This document shows, piece after piece, positions 25,230 to 37,624 of a DNA stretch of 64,000 bases (position 1 is its first letter; the number at the start of each line of letters is the position of its first letter). This DNA is from Sphagnum compactum (lineage: Eukaryota > Bryophyta > Sphagnopsida > Sphagnales), in assembly GCA_965153455.1 (NCBI GenBank), contig OZ234504.1, positions 11,284,001-11,348,000 of the forward strand. The letters run 5' to 3'. Both the position numbers and the translations under genes were made by a program. The notes under the pieces were generated by a model. That model was not told the DNA's origin. It was given only the letters and a program-made list of their open reading frames with translations, and searched no databases.

Positions 25230-25375
25230 CACTAATAGAAAAACTATTGTTTGCAACTCGTTTTTGTAGTTAATTACTAATTACAAATGACACTTGTGAC
25301 TAAAAACTACTTAGTAGCAAATGACAAGTTGTTAACAAGCACTAGTTGCAAGTGACAAATGAATTTTTTCGTGTT
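25230..25375. mobile_element. CACTA-like terminus
   Basis: CACTAATAGAAAAAC starts at 25230 and is followed by alternating words of the type TTGCAACT, ACAAATGACA and GTGACTA, the subterminal repeats seen at the ends of the element at 3778-5580. It resembles the reverse complement of that element's right end. It lies 742 bp before another CACTA end and may belong to a nested or broken copy. Confidence 0.55.
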
Positions 25376-25971
25376 AAAATATATGTATGTTATCATATAT
25401 ACATATTCGGATGTGTTCCTCCAACTATACTTATAACTATGATGCAACTACAAGATGCACCAATGTAAACAAACAATCATCCACTAGATAACACTTGCTA
25501 ACATCTAGGTTTTTAAATATATTTTAATGAATTTTTTTTCCCACCAACTACTACCTACCATGTGGCAACCCAACAATATTCACAAAAGACACTTAATCAT
25601 TTAGGGTTAACCTAAGGTTGGGCCATTTACAATATGCCACATGGCACCTAAACTAGGCCTAGGCCACCTAGCCATAAGTCTAGCCTAGGTGCTTAAGCTA
25701 CCTAGCTTAGCTTAATTAGGGCTAGGCCACTTATGATAAACTATGTGACACCTAGGTTAAGCCTAGGCCACCTAGCTTAGGTAGGTTTGGGTTAAGTAAG
25801 CCTAGGCTAGGTAGGTAGGTATTTAGGAATGAGCTAGGTAGATAGGTTTAAGTCTTAAGACTTCTAAAATTACAAAATCCAATTTTATTTTGAGTTTAGC
25901 CTTTTAAGGTGGAGCTTATTTGATCAACTCTTACCATATGGCAATTGAAAATTTTGAATGTCTTACTACAC

Positions 25972-28900
25972 CACTAGAAGAAAAACTATCATTTTGCATT
26001 TGTCATATGTAACGAATTTTTTATTGCATGTGACATTATGTATACAGATAGTATATATGGTATGGATTTATATTTTATACATTTTTATTACTCTACAAGA
26101 GTTACCCATGGTGACACGTGGCATTTGAACCTCATTTCAATATTCATCATTATTAATAAATTAGTAATATCTTGGTCATCCATGAATAAAATGTGAAATA
26201 GATTTTAACATGTGTTCATTTGTGAAGGCCAATTATATGGTGACACATGGCATTTGAACATTATTTCAAGATTCAGCATTATAATTAAATTAATAATATC
26301 TTAGCCATCTAACAAAATGTGAATTCATTACTACATAATGTGTTTGTTTTGTAGTCCTTTTACATTAGATTTTATGTCAAAACATACTTTGGACAATTTT
26401 GGGACAAATTAAAAAAAACAAGTCATTTAAGACAAGTAAGTGCTAGTAAAACGGACAAATGTAAGATGACTGAACATTAGCATAGTGCCACAATGGCATG
26501 TCCAATATGACTAACTTTGTGACTAAATGCAATGATGTGGCATGTCCATTCTAACAAATTCTATGACTAAATTAATGATGTGACATGTCCATTTTGTTTA
26601 ATTGTGCGAATGAATGTAATGACATGGCGTGTTCATTGTGACTAAATATGTGCTTAAATATGATTACTTTATAGAATAATTATAATTTATATAGTATTTT
26701 TATTTTTAAAAAATATATACTTTCAATATATCAATTCCGTTTTGGATTATATTCAAATCAAATACTTTTAATTCAATTCATTTTTTAAAAAAGTTAAACC
26801 TTGCAATAGGTTCAACCTATAAAATTGGAACATTTTAAGATGTGACTTTGAGGCCTAAAGCCATTCGTTATATACTTTTCAAAATGAGATTGATGGCTAA
26901 AGAATATGGGATATATTGTTTCAAGGAACAACTTGATCACATGAAGTTTTCAGTTTATTAGACTTACTACCAAACATTTAAGAATAAGATTTACAACTTT
27001 TTATACATTGCTTTATTGCTTCTAAGCTTGAAAAAAAATTTGTAGTTCTCCACTTGGTGCATCCTATGGTATGAAAAATGTTGAAATTGACGAAGAAATG
27101 AGTAAGTTATGCCCTTTGAAAATGAAAAGGGTGACTTGCAAGAATTGAACATAATAGTTTAGTTTGTGTTTTTGAGTTTAACTCTTTGTATGTTACTCCA
27201 TTGCTTTTGACATTCAAACAAACTTTATAGTTCTTGGCACATCCGATGGAACAAAAAATGTTAAAATCGATGAAAAATTGAACAAGTTATGCCCTTTGAA
27301 AGTGAATAGGGTGATTTGCAAAAATTGAACATAACAATTCAGTTTGTGTTTTCTCTTTATATGTTACTCCATTGCTTCTAACATTCAAACAAATTTTGTA
27401 GTTCTTTTCTTGGCGCATCCAATGGTACAAGAAATGTTGAAATCAATGAAAAACTGAGCAAGTTATGCTCTTTGAAAGTGAAGAGGGCGATTTGCAAAAA
27501 TTGAACATAACAATTCAGTTTGTGTTTTTGAGTTTAAACTCTTTGTACATTGCTCCATTACCTTCAACATTCCAAAATATTTTTTATTTCTCCTCTTGGC
27601 ACATCCAATATTATAAAAATTTCTCAATTTGATAAAGAAATGAGAAAGATATGTTCATTGAAAGTGAAGTGGGGTAATTCAAGCACGAATTAATGATTTT
27701 AAAATGCAATTGCCTTTTTTTGAGTTTTAGTTTTTTGTACATTGTTCCATTTTTTTTCATGTTTAATTTTTTTTTTAATTCTCCTCTTGAGAAATCTAAA
27801 GGTGAAAAAAAATCTTAATTTGATAAAAGAATGAACAAATAATGCTCATTGAAAGTGAAAGGGGTGATTTGCAAAAATTGATCACATGTTAATCCAGCTT
27901 GCATTTTTTACTTTAAGCTCTTTCTACATTTCTTTTTGTTTTTACACTTCAAATAAAGTTTGTAAAGCTTAAGATAACGCATCTAGAACTTTTTAAATCG
28001 TTGAGAATGGACAAGTAATGAGAAAGATATGAAACTTAAAAGTGAGGGGGGCCTATTTTTATTTTTTTTTGAGTGAGGTCAACCTATGTTAATAATACAT
28101 ATGTAATCAAAGTGATTGACTTTAGTCACATTTGTGCACAAGCTAGATAAATGATTGATTTTAGTCATATATATCATTTTTATTACACATGTAAATTAAT
28201 TGATTAATTTTAGTCATATTGCTAATAGGTTGATTACATGTAGCCACTACTAAAAGTCCACGTATGAAGTTACAATGTCTGTTTTGACTAAAATGAAATT
28301 CAAATTAGTTTATTAGATAATGCTACTTTTGTGGTTTGTCAAAATGGACATGGTTAGTTATGTGGTTAAAAAAATTTGACTCTACAATCATGTTAATTAA
28401 ATTTCACTAGTGAAAAGGACATGGTTTTGTTGTAATGATTAGATTTTAACATGTATCCATTTGTGAAGGCCAATTACATGGTGATATGTGGCAACTTTAA
28501 AACCCCATTGATTATTTATTTTTTAATTAAGATAAGTAGGTCATAGGTAGGTAGGATGGTAGGGTTAGGCTAGGTAGGTAGGTTTTAAATAATCCAATTC
28601 TGTGTTTGGGTTTAATTTTTAGGGTTGAGACTTTTCATTTGTTCATCCCAAATTTGGTATATGGTTTACAAACAAGACAAAATGCACCTACTTGGGGTGC
28701 TACCTCACTAAAGGCATTGAAATAAATGCACTAAAAAAAACTGGTTTTGGATGGGGCCACGTAATTTGGGTAAAAGAATAATGGATTGCATATTTGTATA
28801 CCACACCACCAGAAACAAGTTTAGTGGAAAATATAGGTTGGTGCCAAGGTGGCTATGATGTAATGGAAACCTAAATAGGATTTCCAAGGAAATGAAAGAT

Positions 28901-29460
28901 TTTTTGTTATGTTGCTACTATCATGTGATTTGCCATGATCACGTTTTTTTTCTTCACTTTCTCTTTTTGATGATTTCAACCATACTATTATTTCTTTGCT
29001 TGATATTATTTACAAATTGTTGGAGCAACATCGAAAGTAATATTCTTGTTTCCTAGAAGTGAAGGAATGGTCAACATTATTGAAAGAAAAGAAAAAAATT
29101 AAATGTGGATGATAGTTTCTTGGCTTTCATGTGCTTTAATGTGGTAAACATTGGACTACTATTTTTCAACCTACCTTACCACTATTTCTTCTTAACCTAG
29201 GCAACCAATGCCAATTCATTGGTATACTTTGTTTTTAATGAGGTATGCCTTTTATATAGTGTGCACATTTGGAATGCATGACAAAATATATGGGATAAAA
29301 AATTTAGTTGTAAATGCAACTAATGTAGTTACAACCTACATGTAATTACTACATGCTACCTATGTCATACTAACCTACTTTACCTACTAGTTAGATTAAG
29401 TATATTATAAATAATAAAATTTTAATACCTAGAATTACCTATAATAATTAACAAAATTCT
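25972..29460 (+). mobile_element. CACTA-like element, larger relative of 3778-5580, right end unclear
   Basis: CACTAGAAGAAAAAC starts at 25972, with TTGCATTTGTCATATGTAACG after it. The next 150 bases match the left end of the nested element closely (for example TTTATATTTTATACA and GTTACCCATGGTGACACG). Further blocks of the same element appear at 28448-28700 (GTAGGTAGG-rich, then GGGTTTA and AGGGTTGAG) and 29260-29420 (ATATGGGATAAAAAATT and TACATGTAA). Between them lies extra DNA including the tandem array at 26990-28070. No transposase is readable. No right terminus with a matching target duplication was found, so the right border is approximate. Confidence 0.55.
26990..28070. repeat. Tandem array, ~180-193-bp unit, six copies
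   Basis: The landmark AAGTTATGCCCTTTGAAA and its variants recur near 27105, 27285, 27460, 27648, 27844 and 28030. Each unit also holds CTTTGTAxATTxCTCCATT, CTTGGCxCATCCxATGG and GGGTGATTTGCAAAAATTGA. Copies 2 and 3 are most alike; outer copies are more diverged, as expected for an ageing array. It lies inside the CACTA-like element. Confidence 0.8.
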
Positions 29461-30720
29461 CAATTTGCATTTTGTGAATTTTGCCATGTCCATGCTTGCC
29501 AACTTGGACCATTCAAAGCAAACGCAATGTTGGTTGATGATGGCCCAAATGACCCCTCATCCTTGTGCTTGGCTCAAGTTTACCTTTTGCCCCTTTTCCA
29601 CCCACGAAAAAACTTGTTTTTTTATTTTTGGCAAAAAATTTGGAGCAACCCATCCACCATTTCACCTTTTAGTGCAACAAATGAATTCCAAGTGAAGAAT
29701 TCTCCTTGAAAATGGGTAAATTATTGACACGCGTTGGACCAAGTTGAAAATAACATCCTTTAGTTTCAAATCTTCTCAATTTGAATAATCCTTACAATTA
29801 TGATCATCTTCAAACTCAGGGGTTTTCAAACCTTTTCAAAATGATTTTTTGCATGCCAGGTGATCTTGTATCTATCAATCACTTTCAATTGAAAATTTAA
29901 CATATGACACCATCAAGGTGGTTATGGACTTCTATTAAAGAAGTCCATCATAGCTTTTTGCACGACAATGGGGACCTTTGGATTGGGCTAGTTTTCCCTT
30001 GGGATCTTTAGTTTCTTATGAGAAGATTTTTCAAAAGTCGACCCAATTCCAAACTTTTTATCTTTTGAAGATTCTTCTTGAAGGCACTTGAATGTAAGGT
30101 CTCGCGAAGAATCCTCTATAGGATGCTTGAACATTGAGTCAAACATGTTGCCCACACGTTGTGATTTTCTTCACCCATAACCCTCACATCCCAAGCAACA
30201 ATTGTCAAAAGCAATTGCATTTTTGGAAGGTTAAAGTAATTAGGCAACGAAACCCCGTAATATGTACTATGTTCACCTTTCTTTCCAACCTTTCGTGCTA
30301 CACTGAATTTTGTCACACTAATTGTAAAAAGAAACCTAAGACTAGGAACCCACTGCGGCACAAAGAAGAGGTCAAAAACATAATAGAATAAGATGGCAAT
30401 GGTCAATTGATATTCAGGTTTGGTTCCATTGAAGCACAACAGTTTAAGCTAATCACAACAGCGATTTCCATCATTTCAACATGACTGAAATTCGATCAGC
30501 ACCTCTCCAAAGAGCAACTTAAACAAGCACAATTGCTCATCGGGACGAACAAAATTCAGTTGCATTCCTTGAACAAGGGCTATTGCTACTTGGACAAGTG
30601 GAGACAAAGGCGATGGCTCCTTTGACAAGGGACTGTGGCTAGCAACCCTAAGAGCGGCCCTGGTACCGTAAGGGGGTATGGGTGAAGTTTCTGATACCCT
30701 AAACCCGCGAAGCCCATAAA
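29461..30720. other. Intergenic DNA upstream of the Maf gene
   Basis: Moderately AT-rich, with short open frames at 29465-29709 and 30116-30439 that match no family I recognise. The last 100-200 bases rise in GC and should hold the Maf promoter and leader (CTAAACCCTG-type words near 30695-30735). No TATA box was assigned. Confidence 0.4.
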
Positions 30721-30802
30721 ACCCTAAACCCTGCAATCAACGAAGAAGCCGAAGGAGAAGAGGCGGAGGAGGAATGTTCAGAATCGTTGTAGGTTGGTAA
30801 CG

Positions 30803-31441
30803 ATGATGCCTGCGTCGTGGAGGATTATCTTGGGCTCCTCTTCCAAGACGCGGCAGGCGATTCTACGCGAGCTAGGCTACGATTTCGACGTGCTGACAGC
30901 AGACATCGATGAGAGCGCCATCCGCCGAGAATCAGCAGAGGATTTGGTGCTGGCTTTGGCAGAAGCCAAAGCGGAAGCAATCCTTACCAAGCTCGCAAAC
31001 GCACAACAACATTCTGATGAGTCCAGTAGTCGCAGTCTCCAAACCCTAGTCCTCCTTATCACAGCGGATCAGGTGGTGTTACACCAGGGTTTGATTCTCG
31101 AGAAGCCTCGAGACGCTCAACAAGCTCGAGAGTTCATCCGTGGCTACTCGCGAGCTCCGGCCAGCACTGTGGGAGCTGTGGTGGTGAAGAATTTGACAAC
31201 TGGGGTGAGCGTGAGCGGGGTGGACAAGACGGAGGTCTATTTCCATCCCATTCCTGAAGAAGTCGTCGAGGCTCTGGTGGCTGAAGGAGAGGTGTTCTAC
31301 GCTGCGGGCGGACTTCTTGTGGAGCATCCTCTGGTGTCGCCGTTGGTTGAAGCTATGGTAGGGAGCATTGATAGTGTTATGGGACTTCCTAAGGACCTCA
31401 CTATATCGCTCATTGCAAAAGCTTTAGCATCAAAACCCTAG
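30803..31441 (+). CDS. Maf-like nucleotide pyrophosphatase
   Basis: This single-exon gene of 212 residues starts at the ATG at 30803; the TTG upstream in frame is not a plausible plant start. Maf proteins hydrolyse nucleoside triphosphates, often modified or non-canonical ones or dTTP/UTP, to monophosphate and diphosphate, as a housecleaning activity. Visible family motifs in order are IILGSSSKTRQ (substrate-binding loop near residue 8), DIDESAIR, ALAEAKAEAI, LITADQVV (catalytic Asp region), LEKPRDAQQAREFIRGYS, FHPIPEEVV, AAGGLLVEHPL and VMGLPKDL. It matches plant Maf proteins such as Arabidopsis At5g42770 in length and order. No transit peptide is evident, so a cytosolic location is likely. 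Exact substrate preference cannot be read. The final codons are part of a 105-bp tandem duplication that continues into the 3' flank. The gene is convergent with the PERK gene. Confidence 0.93.
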   Translation: MMPASWRIILGSSSKTRQAILRELGYDFDVLTADIDESAIRRESAEDLVLALAEAKAEAILTKLANAQQHSDESSSRSLQTLVLLITADQVVLHQGLILEKPRDAQQAREFIRGYSRAPASTVGAVVVKNLTTGVSVSGVDKTEVYFHPIPEEVVEALVAEGEVFYAAGGLLVEHPLVSPLVEAMVGSIDSVMGLPKDLTISLIAKALASKP

Positions 31442-31616
31442 CCCCAGTTGTCGTTCTTTCTTTTGGAATTGCTCAGATTCTACGGATGGTTCCTTCTCTG
31501 GTTTCTTGTAGACTTCATTGCAAAAGCTTTAGCATTATCATAACCCTAGTTTTCATTCTTTCCTTGGAATTGCTCAGATTCTATGAACGTTCCTTCTCGG
31601 GCTCCTTGTAGACTTG
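31411..31616 (+). repeat. Tandem duplication of the Maf 3' end, ~105-bp unit
   Basis: CATTGCAAAAGCTTTAGCAT, inside the last Maf codons at 31411, recurs at 31516. The two copies continue with matching AACCCTAG, TTGGAATTGCTCAGATTCTA and CCTTGTAGACTTC-like words. The second copy lies in the 3' untranslated or flanking DNA. Confidence 0.9.
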
Positions 31617-33408
31617 TCTTCAAGTATGCTGCTGCATCCACCACCATGTATAGCATCACAGTGTGGTGAGAAACTTGTGCAGCAATCAAACAAGCTCACA
31701 CCCATCAAGAGGAGGAGAAGCAGCATGCTGAGTGTATTGTTTTTCACAAGTTTGATTCTTTAACATTGAACCCTAAACCTTGTGCTGCTGTCTTTCATAG
31801 CAGTTTGGTATCTATTGTATCTTTTCTAGCATTTTGGTATCTTGATGATGACTTCTTCTTACTCCTCCAACTCTCAATGCTGTACACATTAGTAGTCAAT
31901 GGTGAAGGTCCTTGGCACCAGCCCTGGTGACTGAATTGCTCTTAAACCCTCCTTCTGCTCAAAGATCCCATGACCTGTGATTGCATCAGGTATTGAATCT
32001 TTTTCCTTTGAGTTTTGAGTGTACAAGTAGGATTTGATTGCACTGCACCCATAGGAAGAAGCAGCTTTCAGGGAGGCATTTTAATTTTTTTTCTTGCATT
32101 TGATGTGAAGTTCTGAGCATGGCAGAAGCAGAATTCTTAGCCCTAGCAGGTGGAGTCAATGAGACCTTTTCTTGGGGCAGAGAGTGCTTCCCAAAGTGTT
32201 TAATATGTGCAGTGGTGGAGAAAGGGACGAATCTATGAGCTTGCAGATAAAACTCTCCAAAGACAAATTCAAAGGTAACTAACTATTTGTGTCAGTTCCA
32301 ACAAACTAAAATGAACATATTCAGAATGCATTATCATGAACTGCATTAACCTTCTTGAATGTCATTCACAAAATACCAGACCTTTTACCTTTGTCATCAG
32401 CAGCAGTGACAAGCTACCAGCTATTACCACTGAGACTTGTTATTGTGGATGCAGATGTGTAATCTGCTCAAAATTTCATGCAAACTATTGAATAGAGATC
32501 TTGTGGCACCATTGGCAAGCAATGTGAATAATGTTATGGTTTTCATGAATTTAGGAAGAGATCATGAACTGATAGTTGCCATGCATACACAACATGTGAA
32601 TGCCCTAACCTTTTGACCTGATAGTAGGATTTTTGGGGTAATTAAGCTTTGGATTCTTTGGGGGGGCTGAGGGCTGCGTTTTTCCCTTGCTTCTGTTACA
32701 CCAGTTCAGACCAGGATTTCCTTCCAAAAAGACTACAACCCCAGTTTAATTGTAAGAGTACTTAAATTTAATGAGCAAAATACTTGAAAGTGCAGGAAGT
32801 GGGGGTACCAATGAATGCAAATCCATGGTTAATTCTTCATGACCGACTGGTGTACTCTGGCTCTTAAAGCTGGCTTGTCTAAACTTGAAAAAGAACTCCC
32901 ATGAGTACACTGACTATTGCTTAACGCCAACATTATGACTAAATATTACAAACTGCTTGCAGAAATGCAACAGAAACCTGGGGCACATTGGTTCAAGAAG
33001 TTTCTGATACACCATTGTTTGTAGTATCCACCATCTATGTTGAGAGCTGATGAAGTCAGCAGTAGGGGGAGTTATAGCAGCTACTTGTTATCATTTATGA
33101 TAAAAGGAGAAACAATTGCTACTTGTACAAGCAGTGTAGGTAGCCAACATTTGGATGGCACCCAAATATACAGAAACTTTAAAAAGTTTTTCAGTACACT
33201 CCTCCCCTCCTGTCTCTACAAAATTGATTCTAGCAGAAAAATAGATCTGACATAAAATCAAGGCTCCAGCAGGCATATTGCTCACCTCAAATAGGACATA
33301 TCAGAGTGACCTATCAAGGAACCAAAATACAGTTCCCACCCCCCACCAACACTTTCTTGAGACCTGATTAGGTATAACACAGTCTTCAGAGGTAAGCTAG
33401 ACATATTT
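31617..33408. other. Convergent intergenic region between Maf and PERK
   Basis: Not strongly AT-rich, and probably includes 3' untranslated DNA of both genes. No protein family was recognised in the short frames. A G run (TTGGGGGGGCTGAGGG) sits near 32660. Confidence 0.4.
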
Positions 33409-36206
33409 TTATCTGCCTTCCTCGATTCGGGCTTCCATTAGCTTTGTATGCGGTGTGGAACCATAATCAATGGGTGCATACTCACCGCTGTAGTTGCTGC
33501 TGGAATAACCCAAGGGGTCAGGAGGAGGTCGGGTTGGTAAATCACTTCTTGTACCCACTGTTCTAACACTGCTGGCTACTGATGAGCCAGCTGACCGCTG
33601 CCTTAGATGCACAGGGCTTTGTGAGGCATTCCATTGCACAGGGCCACCAGTTGACCTTGGTGGTACCTGACCGTTCCCAACCCTCACTGCCACTGGAGCC
33701 TCTTCTTGAACATCAATTGCAGCCTCTCCAGAATTGAAATCAGATTGCATCTCTGTGCTGGATGGATTGGCATCATATTCACTTGAAACTCCTGATGTAC
33801 TTGCATATTCACTGCCTAACTGTTGGCTGCCAAGTGCAAGTTTTCGGAAATTCTGCATATCCGCATTATACTTCTGTGTGTCATAGTCTGAGCTCCCTCC
33901 ACCAAAACGACTACCACCAAAGACAGCATTATGCTCAACACTGTGACCTGGCTTTAAGCCTTGGTATAGGCCAGCATTTTCTGCATCACTTTCCAGTGCT
34001 CGAACGACCTGCTCCAAGATCAAATCAGAAGTCAAAAGCCCGAGAACTACTACTTCTGTAAACTCAACTTAAGCAGAGAACGTAACATATTTGAGAAGGT
34101 ATCCATCCATGAATAGAGTGAGAGTTGAAGGATTTGACTAACCTGGGCCATTTTGGGGCGCTTGGATGCAGAATGGCGTACACAAGCAGCTGCTGCTTCA
34201 ATCATACGAAACATTTCCTTTTCATCATAATCATTTCGCAGTTCTGGGTCCACAATCTGGTCAACATTCCCATCTTCTAAAGCCTGTGTCATCAGTGGAC
34301 GGGCCCACTCAGCCAAGCTCTCATCCCCAAGTGGCTGTCTTGGATCGACAGCTTTTCGTCCAGTTATGAGTTCCAACAACACCACACCAAACGAGAACAC
34401 ATCCGATTTTTCTGTCAGCTTGCCACTTGCTGCATATTCTGGAGCCAAATATCCAAAGGTGCCCATCACACGGGTTGTCACATGGGTGTTTGCATCTGAA
34501 GCCAATTTTGCAAGTCCAAAATCTGCAACCTGTTGAAACATTATCTCCATAAGTACCCAAGAACTTCTTTGTACTTACAATGCAAGTCAACCTGTGTGTA
34601 CTCGAGGGATGACCAATTGATTAGATTATAGAGATTTCAGATCTGGCAGCATATCAGCAAACCAGGAAAAGAGGAAATTAATCATTAAAATAAAAAAATG
34701 CAAATGAAGGGTTACATACACCTTCTGTTCCTAGTAAGATATCCACATCAAGTTCTCCAAGCTGCATACCTGAGCTTCAAAGTTGTTGTCAAGCAAAATG
34801 TTGGAGGCTTTGATGTCACGGTGTATGATACGGGGGTTGCAGTCTTCATGAAGGTATGCAAGCCCACGTGCAGATCCGACTGCAACTTTCACTCTTGTAG
34901 CCCAGTTCATCACAACCCCTCCCTTCTTGCCTACATACCCCGAAATTCATTCCAACAAACCCACATGAAATCACACGACACAACCAACCTTTACACTGAC
35001 TCAGGTTAAAACACTCACCCACCCCTTTTGCAGATTGGGATTATAAAGTAACATTTATGGCTTACCATGAAGATGATCCGCAAGGGTGCCATTAGGAACA
35101 AAGTCATACACCAACAATCGCTGGGTGTCAGCAATGCAATAGCCAACAAGAGACACCAAGTGACGGTGATGAACACGGCTGATGATTTCAACTTCAGCTC
35201 TGAATTCACGGTCACCCTGACCCCCACCAACCGTAAGCTGCTTCACTGCAACAACTTGACCAGATGGCAAGTGTCCTTTATAAACACGTCCAAACCCACC
35301 TTCTCCAAGAAGGTTAGAAGCTGCAAATCCATCCGTGGCAGAGTACAACTCATCATAAGTGAACCATGATCTGGAGTTCCCAACACTGGGTGAGCTCTGT
35401 GGGAGTGGTGGGACAACTTTTCCACCATTGCCACTACCACCTGATCCTGCCACTGCCATATTGTAGCCTGAGTCCGGGTCAGATGGGGGCGCATATGGAT
35501 CAGAGCGGAACTTCCTACCGCCTGCATTGAGAGCACCCGCACCTCCTGGCCCCACAAATAGTGCCTCTTCACCACCCATGCCATCATCCTTCCTGTTTTT
35601 CTTCTTGAAACAACACCAGAGCAACAGTGAGAGAAAGATGACTGCTATCAGCCCCCCTCCTGCAGCTATTCCAATCACAGCTGCTGTTGGAAATGAGGAA
35701 GAAGAAGGGGATGGAGCATTTCCATTTGGAGGAGGCGGGGGAGGAGAATTAAGGCTCCTGTGAGGTGGAGGAGGACTATTGCCAATGACAGAGGAGGGCG
35801 GGGGTGGCGGTGAAGGAAAGATTGGAGAGGAGTTGGCAGGTGATATGGGAGTTGTGGAACTGGATGGGGATGGAGGTGGGGGAGGGGGAGAAGTAGGACT
35901 TGGGACGATGGGAGGTGAAGGTGCAGGAGGAGCATTGTTGACTGGAGGCGGGGGTGATGGTACAGCTGGGGGTGGAGCCAATGGAACTGGCGAGGGCGGC
36001 GGGGGAGGGCTGGGAGAAACAACAGGTGAAATGAGAGGTGGTGAAGATGATGCAGGCGGAGTTGCAGGAGGTGGACTTGCAGGAGGCAGACTTGTAGTAG
36101 GTGGACTTGCAGGTGGTGGAGCACCACCTGAGGGTGGTTGAGATGAGGGACTAGTTGTTGTTGGTGTTGGGCCCCCAGGACTTGCTGCTGGAGCAGTCGT
36201 TGACAT
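33409..36206 (-). CDS. Proline-rich extensin-like receptor kinase (PERK)
   Basis: Four exons close in phase: 36206-35066, 34930-34770, 34529-34143 and 34008-33409, giving 762 residues. Residues 1-170 are an extensin-like Pro/Ser-rich ectodomain that sits in the cell wall in this family. There is no cleavable signal peptide, as is usual for PERKs. One membrane span lies at about 174-200 ([20 protein letters not shown]), followed by a KKKNRK stop-transfer. The Ser/Thr kinase domain runs from about 294 to 570. Key elements are the Gly loop [12 protein letters not shown], Lys322 in VAVKQL, an RD-type HRDIKASN with Asp419, DFG at 437-439, and [11 protein letters not shown] long Gly/Ser-rich tail ends at TAA 33409-33411. 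PERKs link wall state to growth signalling at the plasma membrane. All catalytic residues are present, so the kinase should be active. The start ATG at 36204-36206 opens directly into the Pro-rich region. AtPERKs are mostly around 650 residues, so this one is somewhat long. Confidence 0.95.
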
Positions 36207-37620
36207 ATTTCCAAATAGTTAAAAAAACACAAAACGCAAAAACCTTGAGAATGAATATCACGTGCTGCAAGTTCTTGGCCCCCAGTTGAGTTCTAGCAAA
36301 AAAGCCCAGTGAAAACCGCCACCACTGCCACAGGTGTGTTTGTTTATTCAAGAAAGTGCTTTCTTTAGCTGCTGGTCCTCCTCCTCCTCCTCCTGCTGCT
36401 GCTGCTGCTGTGTCCAGCCAGTTTCCTTCAGTATAATCTCTGATAGGTAACCAAACCTCCAGTTGCTGCTGTCATGAACTCCATTTGCCGATTTGGAGTA
36501 AAGTTTTCAAAGCGCCTTTAATGAACATAAGAAAGTCATGCTGGCGTTTGATGGGTGGTGCACCTGTATGTGATCAAATCATCAGCAGAAGAAGAAGAAA
36601 GCCAGCCCCTCCTCCTTCTCCTACTCCTCAGAAACACAGGGCAAAATCCACAGTGCCCATCATCCCCAGTCTCCAAACCCAAAAAAAATACCCAGCAAGT
36701 GTAAGAATGTCCGTTTCTGGTGATCACCCACCCACCCACCCTCCGTTTTTTTCTTTCTTCTCTTCTTCTTCTTCACTAGGCAAAAGAGAATGAATGTCTT
36801 TCTTCTTCTTCTTCTTCTTTTTCCGTTTCTTTCATAGCTGATGACTCTAGCCTCTAAAACAATGCTGTAACACACACACCCAAGTCTCGAAAATCCCAAA
36901 AACAGCAAGACCATCCACATAAAAACAAAGCCCTATTCATCCCACCCAACAACTGCAAAAAAAACTCCAGAGAAAAAAACGTAGACACCCAACAAGCCCC
37001 TTTGTGTCTTCCTTCCTACTTCAACCCACCCCAAAGGAAAAAAACAAAAAAATGAAATACCAAAAGAATCACGAGAACGAAAAGCTTCGCAAGAAGAAGA
37101 AGAAGAAGCAGAAACTCACCTAAGGATCATGTAAGCTTCAGAAGCGGACGTGAACTAAACCTCAAAACCTCAGGTACGTAGACCAGCAATGCGTACTTTG
37201 AGTGCAACCACCAATGTCGACAGAAGAAACTCCGCAGCGTCGATTCTCTATGCTTGAAGAAAGAATCAAAGACTAATGTGATCGCGTAGTTGACGGATCC
37301 GCATAGTTCTCGTGAATGGGAGTTGTTGAGAGAGAGAGCGAGAGAGGACGCCAACGACGAAGGGAGAGTAGAAGGAGGAACAGGAGGAGACTCGAGAGCG
37401 GCGAGAAAGGAAAATGCCTGCGGCTGGCTGCGGGAAGAGAAGAGAAGCGAGCGCAGCTGGCCGCGATTGACCGCGGCGGACGCGAGCTCCGTGTGGTGGG
37501 CACCGCGGCGGAGCAGCAACAACGCGGCTGCGGGAAGATGACAGACGACGACCTGGCCCGGAACAGCGTTTCCGTTCCGGACGGCCGGCCGGCTGCAGCA
37601 GCGTGAGAGTAATTCAGTAA
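36207..37620 (-). promoter_or_regulatory. Probable PERK leader, leader intron and promoter
   Basis: A good donor (GGTGAGT on the - strand, at about 37115-37121) and candidate acceptors (TTTTTTGCTAG and AACTTGCAG, about 36260-36300) suggest an intron in the 5' untranslated region. Several (CTT)n and (CTC)n tracts lie between. The stretch 37260-37600 is GC- and CpG-rich with a GA-repeat, unlike the surrounding AT-rich DNA, and looks like the transcription start region. Open frames there (for example 37127-37522) show no family and are treated as leader. Confidence 0.5.
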
Positions 37621-37624
37621 AAAC

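Noticed and set aside
30794-30802. TTG start nine bases upstream of the Maf ATG
   Set aside because: Plant genes use ATG; the ATG at 30803 is the first suitable start.
35779-36141. Gly-rich open frames on + and His/Leu-rich frame on - over the PERK ectodomain
   Set aside because: They are other-frame readings of the proline-rich coding repeat.
37127-37606. Several open frames in the GC-rich block upstream of PERK
   Set aside because: No family, low-complexity Arg/Ser content, and the position fits the PERK leader and promoter better.
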